Below, in pieces: positions 35,618-48,195 of a DNA stretch of 64,000 nucleotides (positions are counted from its first letter, which is position 1; each line of letters starts with the position of its first letter). Where the stretch lies: the NCBI GenBank assembly GCA_008638375.1, contig VIRR01000577.1, positions 124,001 to 188,000 on the forward strand. The letters are read 5' to 3'. The translations under genes were made by a program, and so were the position numbers. The notes below the pieces were generated by a model. That model searched no databases. It saw only the letters and a program-made list of their open reading frames with translations, and had not been told where the DNA came from. The DNA is from Nyssa sinensis (taxonomy: Eukaryota; Streptophyta; Magnoliopsida; Cornales; Nyssaceae).

Positions 35618-36200
35618 TACCCTAATACTCAAATTCTAGTTGGATGTTGTATAGTTTGTCACGTACGTAAGAGGCTTTGGCTATGGGAAAAATGATGAGC
35701 TAAGTGTTAGTACCAGCACACGATAGTAAATAAATTCAAGTAGTGTCTAAATAAGAATAAAGTAAGAGCAAGCCAACAAACTAAAAGATACCGGTGGGAA
35801 AGCATGTCAGGCCCAAGCCTATGTAATAGTATCCACCCTTAGAAGATAGTTTTTCATCACCCTACCAATGAGTCTAGAGGGAATTAGTAAATTTACCCGT
35901 AAGGGGTCAAACTCTCCGTTTTGAGAGAGAACAACGTTAGAAGTCCTCTAGCTGAAAGGCTCTACTAAATAAACCTGACCCTATCTATCGTCGTAGAAGT
36001 TGTTCTTAGGAAAGATTATGGTTCTTCATAGACAAGGCTCATTCCACTCTTGACTTACGAGCATTAGAGCGAAAGAGCGAAGCCTTTAATTTAGTGGCTT
36101 CCCTCCTTTTCCCTCACCCTACTCTTTCATTTCCGCTCAAGCTTCCCTGGTTTGGTAGGTTCGGGAGATTAATTGATTATTGGTGACCAACACGGTAAAA
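35618..36200. other. Unassigned, organelle-like stretch
   Basis: More GC-balanced than its surroundings, without open frames. The text gagcgaaagagcgaagcc with neighbouring ccctcaccctactctttc resembles plant mitochondrial intergenic DNA as I remember it. A nuclear mitochondrial insertion is possible but not established. Confidence 0.25.
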
Positions 36201-38160
36201 GATCCAAGAAGCTAAGCTATAGAATCTTAAGCACTTCAAAAGCAAGATACATCTACCAAGAAACTAATGGTTTGGAGTTTACCCAAGTCTTAAGTCTTGG
36301 AAAACTATAGAGCTTAAAGACAGACACGTGTCGAGACAACAACTAAAGTCAACTCATAAAGAATGTGGGACAAGTGTCAACAGAAGAGAGCGTTTCTACA
36401 TATAGCATCAAATAGACCAAGTCAAGGTCAAACCCACTTTTTAGAACATGGGAAGCTAGTAATAAGAAGTGGCATCATGGTCATCCAACATGGTTAACTA
36501 CTTTAGAATGTAAAAAGTGGATGGCTAAGTGAAGAACGTGCATACTTGTTTCAACTGGCATGCTCGAGCATTTACAAATACAAGAATTAAGGAAGGGCTC
36601 AATACCCCGCATCAATTAAACACCTGTAGTTTAGTTCTATTCTAGTCTAGCTTTAGTCTAACAATAGTAATAGCAGTTTCCTATCTTAGTTAACTTAGTT
36701 GCAACTCCTATATCTATTATCATTCTTACCATTTTATTTCTATCACCATTATATTCTGATTGCAACCTAGGGACGTTCTTTCACAGTACTCATCAAGGTT
36801 TTAATAAAATTTCAAGTTTGAGGTACGAAATTGAGCTCCATTTCACATCTTATTTTGTGTTTCAATTATGGCTCAACCTATTATAAAAGTCCTTTACAAC
36901 AAAGGCAATTGAACCTCAAGGGAGGAAATCCCTTGCTTCCATTATCGTTTGATTTCTACAAAGAGTCAGAGGAATTAAAATTCTGTGATACGTGAGCCCT
37001 CCATTTTTGGCATGCCCGCGCATTGATTCACATGTGCAGAGCCAAGAAAGAGAATATAGATTATAGTTTTAAGCCAAATATATTTTGACAAGCCAGGGGG
37101 GACAAAAGGGTGATTTTTATGATGCAAACATTTTGGTTGTAGCCTTTTGATTCACAAATCAATTGGCTTAACCAAGAAATAGATAGATTGGATGATGACA
37201 TCTGGCATTTGAACTATGAGAAACACCAAATTTGTGAAGATTAGTTTTTTTTATGAGTAAAAGTTTATTAGAAAGTGCTCAAAAGGGAAACTTTGTAAAG
37301 AATACTTAATGAGCATTTCAACACAACCGCATGGATATTCTGTAGAAGATATCATTCAGCATGTTGGATTTGGAAAAGGGCATTTTGATGCAACTATTGA
37401 TCAGCTAGAAAAGAAGGCCTTTCAATTATATTACACTAGACTCGTTAAACAAAGATGTTGGTGTATGCCTATAAAAACCACCGAACCTTGGTGTTCTCAA
37501 AACTCTTGGACGACATGAAGCCAAGGGTACCATGGAGTAACTGGTCACATAAATGATCGTAAATTAATAGCTATAAGCCCAATTGTGGAAGATCCTACAA
37601 TAACCTTCCTAGTAAAACCCATTAATTTAGCAACAAACACTAGGGAGCAATTGGTTCAAAAACATGTAGAAAACCCAGGCCAAAACAAGAGACAAACATA
37701 GAGAAGAGGGCACTTGTGGAGAGGATGAATCTTGAAGTACGAAAAGAACCAGCATCTTCATTAATAAAGCTTAAGGAATTTTTAGAGCCTTAGAAGTGGA
37801 AAGCCAGATCCAGCCATCGTAGAAGCTATTCAAAAACATCCTAGGGTCTGGATGATCTAACGAAAGAAGTAAGGATCTATACTCAGCCTAGAAAAGGGAA
37901 AGAAATTCCTAGGGTGAGCGAATGTGAATCAGCAGTATGGAAGATCCTAAGGTCGCTTGAGGCTTCTTAAATCCCATTGAGAACCATCAAAAGATGAAAC
38001 ACCCTTGGAAGACCAAAACCAATGTTGGATCTGTGGAGCTCATCAGCAAAAGGTCTTGTTATCATGGCTTGAAAAGAAAGTTGGTCAAATTCAGGGCATT
38101 TGCAAACAAATGATTGTGAAGGGCCTTGCACAAGTAATCAAATTCTAAATTATTAGCGTA
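36201..38160 (+). other. Unrecognised, possible decayed element
   Basis: Contains one open frame at 37309-37518 (MSISTQPHGYSVEDIIQHVG) and downstream readings such as RKLIAISPIVEDPTITFL, broken by stops. A promoter/leader-like part precedes it at 36550-36850. It has the look of a decayed coding element, but I cannot name the family. Confidence 0.3.
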
Positions 38161-38517
38161 AATCTGAAATCACACAAATATTAGTGAATATAGAATACAA
38201 CATGAAGTTAGTTATGAGATACCCCAAATAAACACTTACGAAAATAGGGGAATAAATGTCTAAAATAAAATTAGGCAACGAGACATTTTCAAAAAGGGCT
38301 AAAGATCTAGTTCATAGAGTTTTTCTCTGAAAGAAATTGAGACAGCCTCTGAGTGTATTCAAATTCAAACCAAATTATAAACAAAATCCCTTCATCAAAA
38401 GATATATACTAGTGCATGGTACACAAGGTATATGCATGTTTGTCTACAATTAATTAACAATGTATACATTCATTCAAAAATACTGATCCAACACTTCATT
38501 CAAAAATACTAATCATA

Positions 38518-38518
<1 letters not shown>

Positions 38519-38550
<32 letters not shown>
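38519..38550. repeat. (TA)n microsatellite
   Basis: About 15 TA units in AT-rich DNA. Confidence 0.95.
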
Positions 38551-38554
<4 letters not shown>

Positions 38555-39589
38555 CATCACACATAACCGTAACACGTCTAGTTGCATGATACATGTGTAT
38601 ATAGATTTTTTTTAAGAATGCCAACCAACTTAGTTAAATCGTGTGGCCATTTTGGCCGTTTAGGCTTGTACCCATACTTAAAAAGCAATTGTCGCAAAAT
38701 TTTATCAAAATTCACAAGGTAGATAATTATGAAAGGTAAATTTCAATGGTAGAGTCCATGTGACCAAATTATGACTTTATAATAACTCTATTTTTTTCCA
38801 TGGCCCAATGTTAGTCTGTGTTGCTATAGTCTACATCAGTCTGAGTAAAATACTACTCGTAGTTTAATTAATTTTGTAAAACCTACTGTGTAATAAGTTT
38901 CATAATTATTTAATTACAAAGTTAGGCTAATAAGTTACCCAAATATCCTTGATAATTTCCTCTACCACTTTTTATTTTGCCAAAGCTTGTTACCTAATCT
39001 GTCTAGTTTCTGTTTTGGGGTTCTTATCATGTGTTCACTTGACCCATGATTCCTTATCAATGTATGCTTGAAATCATTTGTTTTGGGACCTTTAGCATTC
39101 TAAAGTACGGTATTTTGGTTCAAATTTGATTTAGATAGCATGTCTAGACCAAATATATTTTGCTTTGTTTAAACCATATTTTACGTTTTGTTTAGTTTAG
39201 TTTAGTCTAGTAAGTAGGATTTAATTATTTTAGATATTAGAGCTTTTGATTAGGAATTGGATCATGCATGATTTGTGATATTTATTTTCCTTTTATGCTT
39301 TATTTGCCTAATTTTAGTATTTTCTTTCTATGGTAAGTATCGGTTGAGTATAGGAAAGTTGCCTTTTGGTAATTTATTGCAAAACTACTTGTGCTTGAGT
39401 TAACTTTCTTCTCATTTTTAATCTCTTTCCTTATTCTTAGAAAAGCACGTTTGGGAAATTTTTTATTTAGAAAACATAATTTTATGGATTTACTTTTCTT
39501 ATATTTGTATTATATTTGATTTCATGCTAAAATTGGACACATTGCTAAGTTTTTTAATATGTGATTTTGTTTGATTTACCTGCCATATA
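38551..39589. other. AT-rich intergenic DNA
   Basis: Long non-coding AT-rich stretch. Nothing recognised. Confidence 0.5.
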
Positions 39590-39780
39590 TGAAGCCTCAA
39601 TAATGCTAGGCTTACTTAAAAACTTTACTAAAAATATTTACCTTTATGAGTTGTCAGTGTTGTATTAGTTGAATATCACATTATGTTATATGATGATGTA
39701 ATATTCAGTGACTGCCAACTCATGAAAATAAATATTTTTAATAAAATATAAAGATAAGACTAGTGTTATTCATGAAGCCT
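39590..39780. repeat. Foldback (MITE-like) element
   Basis: Two arms of about 65 bp (39597-39659 and 39706-39776) are imperfect inverted copies around a loop of about 45 bp. Paired words are aaaaatattta with taaatattttt and atgagttgtcagtg with cagtgactgccaactcat. No TSD was identified. Confidence 0.7.
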
Positions 39781-41445
39781 TTATGAACTTGTGTCAATAA
39801 ATGGCGACTAGGATGCTTTACTAGAAATTAGAATCACTTCTTCGTACCTCCTTCTGTAACCCCCGGCCCTGATCCATTTTGCAAAACTATTGGATTTCTT
39901 GCTTCCTTAAACCAAGTAGCGACTCCTCCATAAATGGATTGGCGCGTTTGTCCTATCACTTTGTGGGTTTTTATCTTTGGATCAGCCAGTCCCTCATCGT
40001 CCGTCTACTCCTTATATAGTCCCTCGATTAATGGACCTTAGCCCAAGTTGGATATACGATTGTTGGTTTCGATTAAATGGGGCTAGATAAAGGTAGGTAA
40101 TCAATTAATTCAGATCTCAACTGGGCTACATATGATAGTGGGCTTACTCATGGCTTCTATTCGGTATTAGGATGTTGGAGGCCCATCAAGGGTTGAGGTC
40201 TCCACAGTTGAAGATAGGACTCAATCCGAGTAAGTTATAAAAATGTATGGTGGTGATTTAGTTATAGACTTGGTCCAAAGACATGTACAAGGTAAAGGGC
40301 AAAGCTCTAAAAAAGAGACGAGCCAAGCAAAGCAAAGCAGCAACAGAAGGCAACAAATAGAGCAAACTCAACCAAGCAAGAAAAAGCAACAAAACAAGGC
40401 CACAAACAGAGCCAACAACTGCAAGGCAACAAAATAGAGGCTACAGAAAGATTAAAAATTAGGCTTAAGAAAAATATTTTGAGGAAGGTTCCAATGAAGG
40501 CTTGCCTCCTAGTTCTCACAAGAATTCATCACATTCTTCCAAGTAGCTAATCTTCATTCTAACAGCTTGAGAAATCTAGCCAAAACCAGATAGTTTTGAC
40601 TTGAATTTTTGGTTCCACAATTTCAAGCCAAAGATTTGTTTTTCTATAATGCAATGTACAGAAAGAAAGAATGAGTGTATAATTTCAAAACAGTTGAATT
40701 AATATCTGAATTATATTTTTAGTCGAGGTCAAATCTCTAACCTTTCGTCTATTCTGTATCGTGTTAGCATTCTCCCACTACTATGATTATTGGAAAAAAA
40801 TAATTGATCTATCTCAAATTAACATGTAATATTTGAAAAGTTACTATCATACGTACACCACGTCTTCAAGCAATTGACAACACATGTTGGTATATATACA
40901 TATGTTGTGGATGTCCCTTCCTTGGTAGATATAAACTTCAAGAAATCCAACGAACTCCTCTGAGTTTCCCACCAGTCTCCTTCATGTGAAACCCATTTTC
41001 CCTTGACAGGCCACCGGAGTTCCATGGTAAAGAGTCAAGTTCCAGGTTAGGGTACTCGGCAAAAATAGAGTTTTGTAGCACTACAATTTGATGAAAATCC
41101 ATCGTAATAAATACACTGAGACAAACAAAAGCAAACCAAAACCCCAAGTTAGCCCTCAGCACATACAAATCTGTAGTACTGAGAATCAAATTAAAGATAA
41201 GAGTTTTTACTTGAAACCAAAAGTGTGCAAACTAAAACCCCCGAGTTAGCCCTCAATCACAAACTTGAACTACAACTAAAAATCAAATTGAGGATTGAGT
41301 TATATCTTTAATTGATAACTAAATACTGAGACCAAAATTAGAAGAAACCAACATCCTAAACTTATAAGTCAAAAACTGGAGACTGTTGTATCTTGAACCC
41401 CATAAACTTAACCTTGAGGCTTACTAGGGCAAATCCAAAACCTAA
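39781..41445. other. Intergenic DNA, no assigned gene
   Basis: A GC-richer patch at 39800-40200 has retroelement-like wording (gtagcgactcctcc), and a Lys/Gln-rich repeat (aagcaacaa words) lies at 40310-40440. Two minus-strand frames at 40819-41189 match nothing I know. Confidence 0.35.
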
Positions 41446-41925
41446 CAGCTCATTTGGATGGAGTGAATTGAAGAGAAAAGAAAAGATTGAGGTAAAGAGA
41501 TAGTTAAATTTCTCATTTGAAAGTTTTTAATAAAAAAAAAAACAAAAGAATAGGAGAAAAAATTTGAGAGTTTTAGTCCACTTCTCCAATCTCTTGATTC
41601 TCTCCAAAAGTGGAGAGATTTTGAGAGAAAAGAAAGTATAGTTAATAAATCTTTCGAAATACCAAAAGTATTTATAAATAAAAGAATTAAAAATTCTAAA
41701 CATAAAGAGAAAAAGGGTATAGTTGTCAAATAATTTTTTATACTTTCTTTTCTTTTTTCTCCCACTAATCATTCAAACAAAAAATAATGACTTTTTTTTT
41801 TTTTTTCTCCTGAACTATCAAACAAGATAAAAATAAACACTTTCTTTTCTTTTCTCTTCAATTTTAAATTTTCTTTTATTTTCTTTTCTTCTTTCTCCTA
41901 AACTTTCAAACCAACTGTAAGTTAG
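41446..41925. repeat. MITE-like, A/T-purine-rich element
   Basis: The left end (ctaacagctcatttggatgg) and the right end read in reverse (ctaacttacagttggtttga) are similar, and the body is GA-rich on the left and CT-rich on the right, so the segment could fold back. Ends of this kind suggest hAT-type MITEs. Confidence 0.4.
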
Positions 41926-43063
41926 CAGTAAAAATTAAATAAAACTTTGAACCCAAGTCACAATTGAAGATTTTAGTACCTTTACTTTTTGAGCCCCAAA
42001 CACTCAATAATGGAACCAAAACACAGCAAACTCAAGACCCTAAGCTGGACTGAAATAGAGGAGTTTAAAAAACCCCAAAAGCTAAAATTCTAAAATATAG
42101 ACATTGAATATGGAATCACAGTTGCCAAGTTGTCAAAGCGATCATAGGCAATGAACCTAGCTTCCTGCCTAGGCGTCCGTCCAAGCACCCAAGCAATCAT
42201 TCAACCAAAAAATTAGGATAAAAAGTGATTTAATTATTATTTTAATTCATAATTTTACACAATATATTTTATTAATAAAAAATTAAATCAATGAAAATAA
42301 CATTTTAATTCTACATAAAAATATGGAAAAAAAAAAAAACCCAATATCAACAATGTATTACTAATGTTATTTTGTATCAGTAAACAAACATATAATTTGA
42401 ATTTTAAAAATATTGTAGAATATGCAAATAAATCAATTAGGATGGATAATATAATAAAGTACTTAAATAGAAGTTAATCCATTCAAATAATAAAATTTGA
42501 TCATAATTCAAAAGGTAATATTAATCAAACTTGACAAAATTTAGAGCAATTAATGACTATTAAAGGGCCATATATGTAATTTATTTTATTTTGACAACAT
42601 TAAATAAATAGTTGGGCAATAATATAATACTAACATAATTTTATAAGAAGATTTGACTTTATATATTGTATGTAAATAAAATAAGAAGTTATATATATAT
42701 AAAAGAACTTCAAGTACAAATAATCAATATTTGAAAATTTTTTAATCTTTTTATTAATTTTATCTCATTTATTTACGGATAAAACAAAAGAAATAAAAAT
42801 AATAAAATAAAAAGTTAATTATATATTAAAATAAAAAATTTGTCTAAAAATAAATTATTATTCACGGATTCAATGATATATTTAATCCTTAAAGAAATAA
42901 AACAAAAAGAATAAAATAAATATAATAAAAATAAACTACTTATAAAAAAAAATAAAAATAAATTAAAATGACCTTCTAAAAGTTTAATGATATTACATAT
43001 AAACTCCATATAACATTATTTAATTAAAAATTATATAATAAAATCAACAAAAGGAGGAACACA
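41926..43063. other. AT-rich intergenic DNA
   Basis: Very AT-rich between 42230 and 43020. No gene or element end was identified. Confidence 0.5.
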
Positions 43064-43470
43064 GATGCTCACTCCATCTTCCTCTTCTGCTCTACAGTTG
43101 ACGACAGCCTCTGCCCAGTTAGCAAACCCTCTCTCCTTGCCACGCGCCATTGTCATGGCTTTCCACAACTCTCCGTCTGTCACCTCTCCAACCCCATCAC
43201 CACCACATCGCTAACCCTAATCTCAAACTTAACTTCAACCTATCCACCACTCTTTCCCTCCCCTCCCATCTCCTCCGCCACCACCAGCAGACACCACCAT
43301 CACCGACCAAGTTTTCATGGACTTCACTATCGACACAACAGTTTGTGCCTCTTCCATCTGATACGCTTTGCTTTTGGTGGTGTTGACTGTTGAAGTTCGC
43401 AACCTCCTCATCTTCTCGTGATCGGTCTGGGTCTTGGTTCTTTGTTCTCTCACGCCCAGACAGATTAATA
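43064..43470 (+). pseudogene. Possible 5' fragment of a plastid-targeted protein gene
   Basis: A GC-richer island in AT-rich DNA. One frame gives a Ser/His/Leu-rich, acid-poor leader (WLSTTLRLSPLQPHHHHIAN, then STTLSLPSHLLRHHQQ) typical of plastid transit peptides; a shifted frame continues ITDQVFMDFTID near 43295-43340, which recalls the start of a plant cyclophilin-type domain. No catalytic domain follows. It might be a truncated retro- or transposon-captured copy. The function is a guess. Confidence 0.25.
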
Positions 43471-44843
43471 AACCCACATCATCACCAAGAAAAATACGCA
43501 GAGAGACCAGCTTTGAGCCTCATTTGCTTTCGACTTTCTTGCTCTCTCTCTGTGGAATGATTTTTCTCTCTCTTGGTGGGTTTGTTCTCTAACTGTATTA
43601 TTTTTTAAAAAAGATTTAATGATTTCAGGGATTTTGAATATATAATCACAATGATAAGAATGCGCCTTAGCGAGCGATTGATAAATGGACTTTGAATAAC
43701 TGTATTTTGTTGGAATTTTGTGAAGGTTTCTTACTTGGGTTAATGTAAGTAAGCTATGGCGTTCCTCCAAAAACACAGTTAGTGGGAATTGGGTTCTTCT
43801 AGTAGTAGTCATTGAATGCATGCTATTCATGGTCACGAGCCGTGTTTGGGTTATAGCAACTAGGACCAGGTTGAAGTGTTTGAACAATCTGCATCTCCAT
43901 AACCACAAGCATAGTCAAAAGCTACTTGTAAAGCAGTTGGGCTTGCAATACATCAGGTTGAAGTGCTCGAAATCCCTTTATTTTTTGTGCAAATCGAAAG
44001 CCCTATTTGCCCGATTTTAATTAATAATCAAAGCTTCAAGTTTTTTCTTAAAACAGAGTAGCAGGTTGAAAGTTGAGAAATGGTTTCAAAACCCTCTTAA
44101 AATGACATGTAATATCTGCAAAAAATTGATTTAAACAGTAAGCAAAACGAAACCAAAGTTATATTTCTATATATCAATTTGAAAGGTCTTGGAATGGTGA
44201 AAAAAAAGATGATAAGAAAAAAAAAAAAGGAAAGGAAGGAAATAAAGAAAAAATATATTTTATTTTTAAAAATAAATAATTAGAATTTATTTTATTATTA
44301 AATAATTATTGGGTAAGAAAAGGAAAAGAGAAAGAGCAAAAAAAAAAAAATTAGTTAGGACCAAATTTAGTTTTTTTAAATTATTCAGATCCTTCAAAAG
44401 AGTTTGGAAAGAAACTGGGTAAAATAGTAATAGCATAAGAGTTATTATGGGCATTTTAATTTTTTTTTTTTTTTGTTGTAGCGAAAGAGGGGCAATTTTG
44501 AAATTTTGGAATAATTACAGAGAATTTTCATTAATTGACTAACGGATATATAATGACATGGAAAAATTTATACTGACAATTAAAACAAAAGAGATGTTAG
44601 TATCATTTTTTAAATTAATAAATTCTATTTATTATATTATTAAATTTCGTGAGAACTCAATCTCATTATTCAGATACAGGTGATCATTGTCCGAGCCTTT
44701 TTCTATAATCGGACGGCCGACCGTTTCAACTCCAATATCAACTCAAAAGCCAACCAAAACTATCAAGAGTTGATCAAAGACAGGCATAGGATTTTCTTCA
44801 ATAATGGGACACTTGTCTGAATCCAGGGTAAAGAGAAAGATGA
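43471..44843. other. Intergenic DNA, no assigned gene
   Basis: Poly-A and poly-T tracts near 44204-44232, 44338-44350 and 44460-44475. A minus-strand 147-codon frame at 43465-43908 shows no known motif. Confidence 0.45.
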
Positions 44844-45382
44844 CGCCCTGTTTGGTTATTAACTCAAAACCAGATTTTCTGAAACACAACTTGAAAATGT
44901 GTTTGTTTAGTCAACAAAATTTAAATTTTATCTTAAAAACTGTTTTCAATTTTTCTTCAATACACTTCTCATTTTCAAAAACATATCTACCCATATCTTC
45001 TGCACACACACCCCAAGATCCTTCTTTTCACCCTATGTCTTCTACACCCTAGCCATTCATTATGGCTGGAAGAACTGAAATTTGCCACTGTTCTGCTGCC
45101 GTCGCCGCTGCTCTTGCCGCCACTGCTACTACTGCTGCTGCTGCTGTTCTTCCACTTTCTTTTATTCTTTTCTTTCTTTTCCTCTTTTCTCTTCTTTACT
45201 TTTCTTTTCCTGCCCTACTTCTCACGTTCTCTCTCTCACTTTCACACTTTCTCTTCTTCTTTTTTTTTTTTTTTTATTTTCAAGCTTTTACACTCTTCTA
45301 CTTTCTTCCAATTACTTCTGCTTTCCTTTATTTTACTTTTTTTTTTTATTTTCTTTTATTTTTCTTTTATTTACTGAGTTGG

Positions 45383-45415
<33 letters not shown>

Positions 45416-46364
45416 CATATATGTATTTTGTTCTATATACATTTATATAATTATTATTATATGCCTTAGCATATTTTCATTTTAAATATATATATATATA
45501 TATCTTTATTTATTTATTTATTTTCCTAAATCTCCTAGATTAGATCTTGTGCCAATGTGAAACAATGGAGTTTTTATGTAATAGATATAAATATTATTAA
45601 TAACAATGATTAAAAAAGTTAACAAACATATAAAAAAATGACAAAAATATTCAGTCTTATTTTTTTTTAAAATGACAAAAATATTTCTTTTATTTAATTT
45701 TTTTGTATTTTTTTAATTTTGACAAATTTTTTTAACTTTTTTTTTCATGTTCAAATAAAAATTAATTAAAATCTCTTTTGACTAAAAAAATATAAGTTAT
45801 TTATCTTAATTTTATTTTGAGATATTTACACTTACCTCCCTTGAGGTTTCTGACAATTACAGAAACCTCCCCTATGGTTTCGAAAATAACACTATCCCCC
45901 CTGTCATAACTTGTCTCCTAACGGCGTTAACCTATTTGGTTTATTTACTAAATTATCCTTATATTTTAATATTATTTTTTATTTTTTCTTCTTTATTTTT
46001 TCTCTCTCAATTGCAGCAGCACCGCCATCACTCCTCTTATTTTCTTTGCCAAGAAAGACACCGGCCAAAATTGCCAATGTCACTACCACCCATGGCCGCT
46101 CCACCACCACCGCATGTCACCGACACCGTTGCCACCACCCATGTCGCCAATACCGCCATCACTCCTCTGAATCATAAAAATGACACTTGAAAGGTCAGTG
46201 AAGTTCATGGTTTGCCACGGAGATTGCAAAAATATGATCGGGGATTGCTCTCAAAGGGTGACCTAGGCATTCTGTAATTCCTCTCCGGAGCTTTCATCAT
46301 CTTGATTGCCCTTCCTCCACGGCCGCAGCAACGGCGGCAACAACAGATGCACATGAGCAGAGTC

Positions 46365-46410
46365 ACGGCCGGCGCATTTCGCACGCCATTGGGATGTTAA
46401 CTGGCAATGC
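46365..46410 (+). repeat. Direct repeat left of the captured gene
   Basis: The block with gccggcgcatttcgcacgcc and ggcaatgcac recurs at about 47128-47180 (gccggcacattttgcacgcc, ggtggcaacgcgcc) on the other side of the captured gene, with several mismatches. Confidence 0.7.
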
Positions 46411-46838
46411 ACCGGGTCAACCTGTGTGAATCCGTCTCATCTTCACCGTCCGTTCGCTTCTCAATCGATCGCCCAACCTCTCTGAGCCATTCAATCTCTG
46501 TATCACCGCGAAATCAAAAGCCGAGCAGTAAGCCGTTGTCCGGTCACAAGAAGACGTGTATGTGCTCGCCGACGACACATCCCGATTCGTTCCGATGTAA
46601 TTTGCACAAGAATGTGAATAATCATCATTCGGTGTCTTACCACTCGAATAGGTTGAACGCTCGTAGGTCGACGATGACGAACTCGCTCATGAGGATTGGG
46701 ACTGTGGAGGGAGATTTGGTGAAGAGAGCTTTGGCTGCTCTGATTCGGCCGTCGTCGCATCAATAGAGGCGAAGAGCTGATTTTCAGCTGAAGCGGAGTA
46801 GGCTCTCGATCATGTCTAAAGCTGAAGAAGATTCATGA
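46407..46838 (+). pseudogene. Captured serine-rich protein gene fragment
   Basis: The translation matches the plant serine-rich protein-related family (the Arabidopsis At5g25280 type): RVNLCESVSSSPSVRFSIDR, then KKTCMCSPTTHPDSFRCNLH, SMTNSLMRIG-like RRSTMTNSLMRIGTVEGDLV and KRALAALIRPSSHQ. TAG at 46764-46766 stands where the family has Gln; in the same frame the family tail (RRRADFQLKRSRLSIMSKAE) continues to TGA 46836-46838. About 70 N-terminal residues of the family are absent, and the ATG at 46407 lies in flanking repeat sequence. The family's role is not well defined. The gene is single-exon here. Its presence inside MULE ends shows capture of a host gene. Confidence 0.88.
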
Positions 46839-47963
46839 GTTTGAGAATGCAGTTTTGTATAAACCTCCTAGTCAGAGTTTTACCGTCGCCGGCGACAGCG
46901 AGTTGAGATTGAGTTAATCCTGATTTTTTGAGTAATTTTGTTGTAATTATGAGAATTACCTAGAGAATCTTAAACCCATCTCAGCCATGCCTTGATTTAT
47001 TTTATATATATATATATATATATATATCAGTAATTAAACACAATCACTGGATCACCATGACTGAACTTGGTTTCTTGCGGCTGATGGTGTCGTGAAGAAA
47101 GAAGTGGAGATGGGTCTTCTTCTCCTTCGCCGGCACATTTTGCACGCCATCGGAATGGTACTGGTATGGTGGCAACGCGCCAAAATTTAGTTGATGTTTA
47201 AATTTTTTGGATGTTGATTTATATGATTAGCACAAAAATTGGATGGTCAGATGTATGCATAATGATTTTTATGAAATTTTTTCATGAGATTGAAGTATAT
47301 TTCATTCTTTTCTTTTTCTTGTTTGTTGAGTTATAGGTCTTACCAGAGCATCCAAAGTTCCATATCTAAAACCAAAAGAAAAATTGTTTATGCCTCTGAA
47401 ATAGTAATAGAGATAGGGCAAAGAGGGTTTCTTGTGATGATGAGGGAATAGTTACAGAGAGACCGGTGGAGTAGATAGAGAAAGAGACATGATAAAGAAT
47501 GAAGTTGGTGTTGATATGGGTAAAAATGGTATTTTAAAAAGTATTTAAGATGACATCATCTAAAATCGTTTAGTCAATTAACGGTTGACTGATGAAAGGG
47601 TATTTCTGTTACTGATAATAAACCTCAAGGGAGGTTAGTGTAATTTTTCAAACTATAAGGGTACTATGTGTAATATCACTAAACCTCAGGGGAGATTAAT
47701 GTAATTTGCCCTTTTATTTTTATATAAAATAAAAAAATCTTTAAAAAAATGTCAAAATCCAAACGCATTTTTATAATTTTTAACTCAAAAACTGAATTCT
47801 GATTAGCATAACCAAACGCATTTTTGCAGTTTTCAAAAATTTAATTACAAAATTCTGAAACACATTTCAGAAACATTTTTTAGAAAATCATATATGAATC
47901 ACTATCCAAACGCAGCCAAATTTGATACAATAATATTTACAAATTTCATACTAAATGAACATA

Positions 47964-47968
47964 TGGGC
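47964..47968. other. Left target-site duplication of element B
   Basis: tgggc, identical to 59587-59591. Confidence 0.93.
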
Positions 47969-48159
47969 TGATATACCACAAACAGACACATCAATCACCT
48001 TGAGACACGTGTGCCTACAGAGTTAACAATCTCGATCCTACAGAGCTGATAATCTCGATCATACAAAACAGCCACAAGCCTTCAGGGCATTCTCATATAT
48101 ATCTATCATACAGAGCTGACGAACTCGGTCATACAGAGCATTCACAGCCTTCAGGGCAT

Positions 48160-48195
<36 letters not shown>

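Larger units (their letters stand above)
45819..47711. mobile_element. Pack-MULE (Mutator-like, non-autonomous)
   Basis: 1893 bp with imperfect terminal inverted repeats of about 100 bp, both containing acctcccttgaggttt and ttgaggtttctgacaattac-type text. It is flanked by the exact 9-bp TSD ttttatttt (45810-45818 and 47712-47720), the size expected for MULEs; the AT-rich site weakens this slightly. It has no transposase. The interior is GC-rich and carries a plant serine-rich protein gene fragment. Confidence 0.8.
44844..47917. mobile_element. hAT-like non-autonomous element hosting a Pack-MULE
   Basis: The left end (gccctgtttggttatt, then aaccagattttctgaaacac) and the right end in reverse (ggctgcgtttggatag, then gattttct and gaaatgtgtttcaga) form imperfect terminal inverted repeats of more than 100 bp with the gtttgg core typical of plant hAT elements. 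An exact 8-bp TSD is not apparent. The inside holds T-rich low-complexity DNA (45160-45380) and the Pack-MULE. No transposase is visible. Confidence 0.5.

Noticed and set aside
40243..40437. Gln/Lys-rich 64-codon frame
   Set aside because: It derives from short AAGCAACAA-type repeats.
45062..45469. Phe/Leu-rich frames that look like membrane proteins
   Set aside because: They come from poly-T/CT low-complexity DNA.
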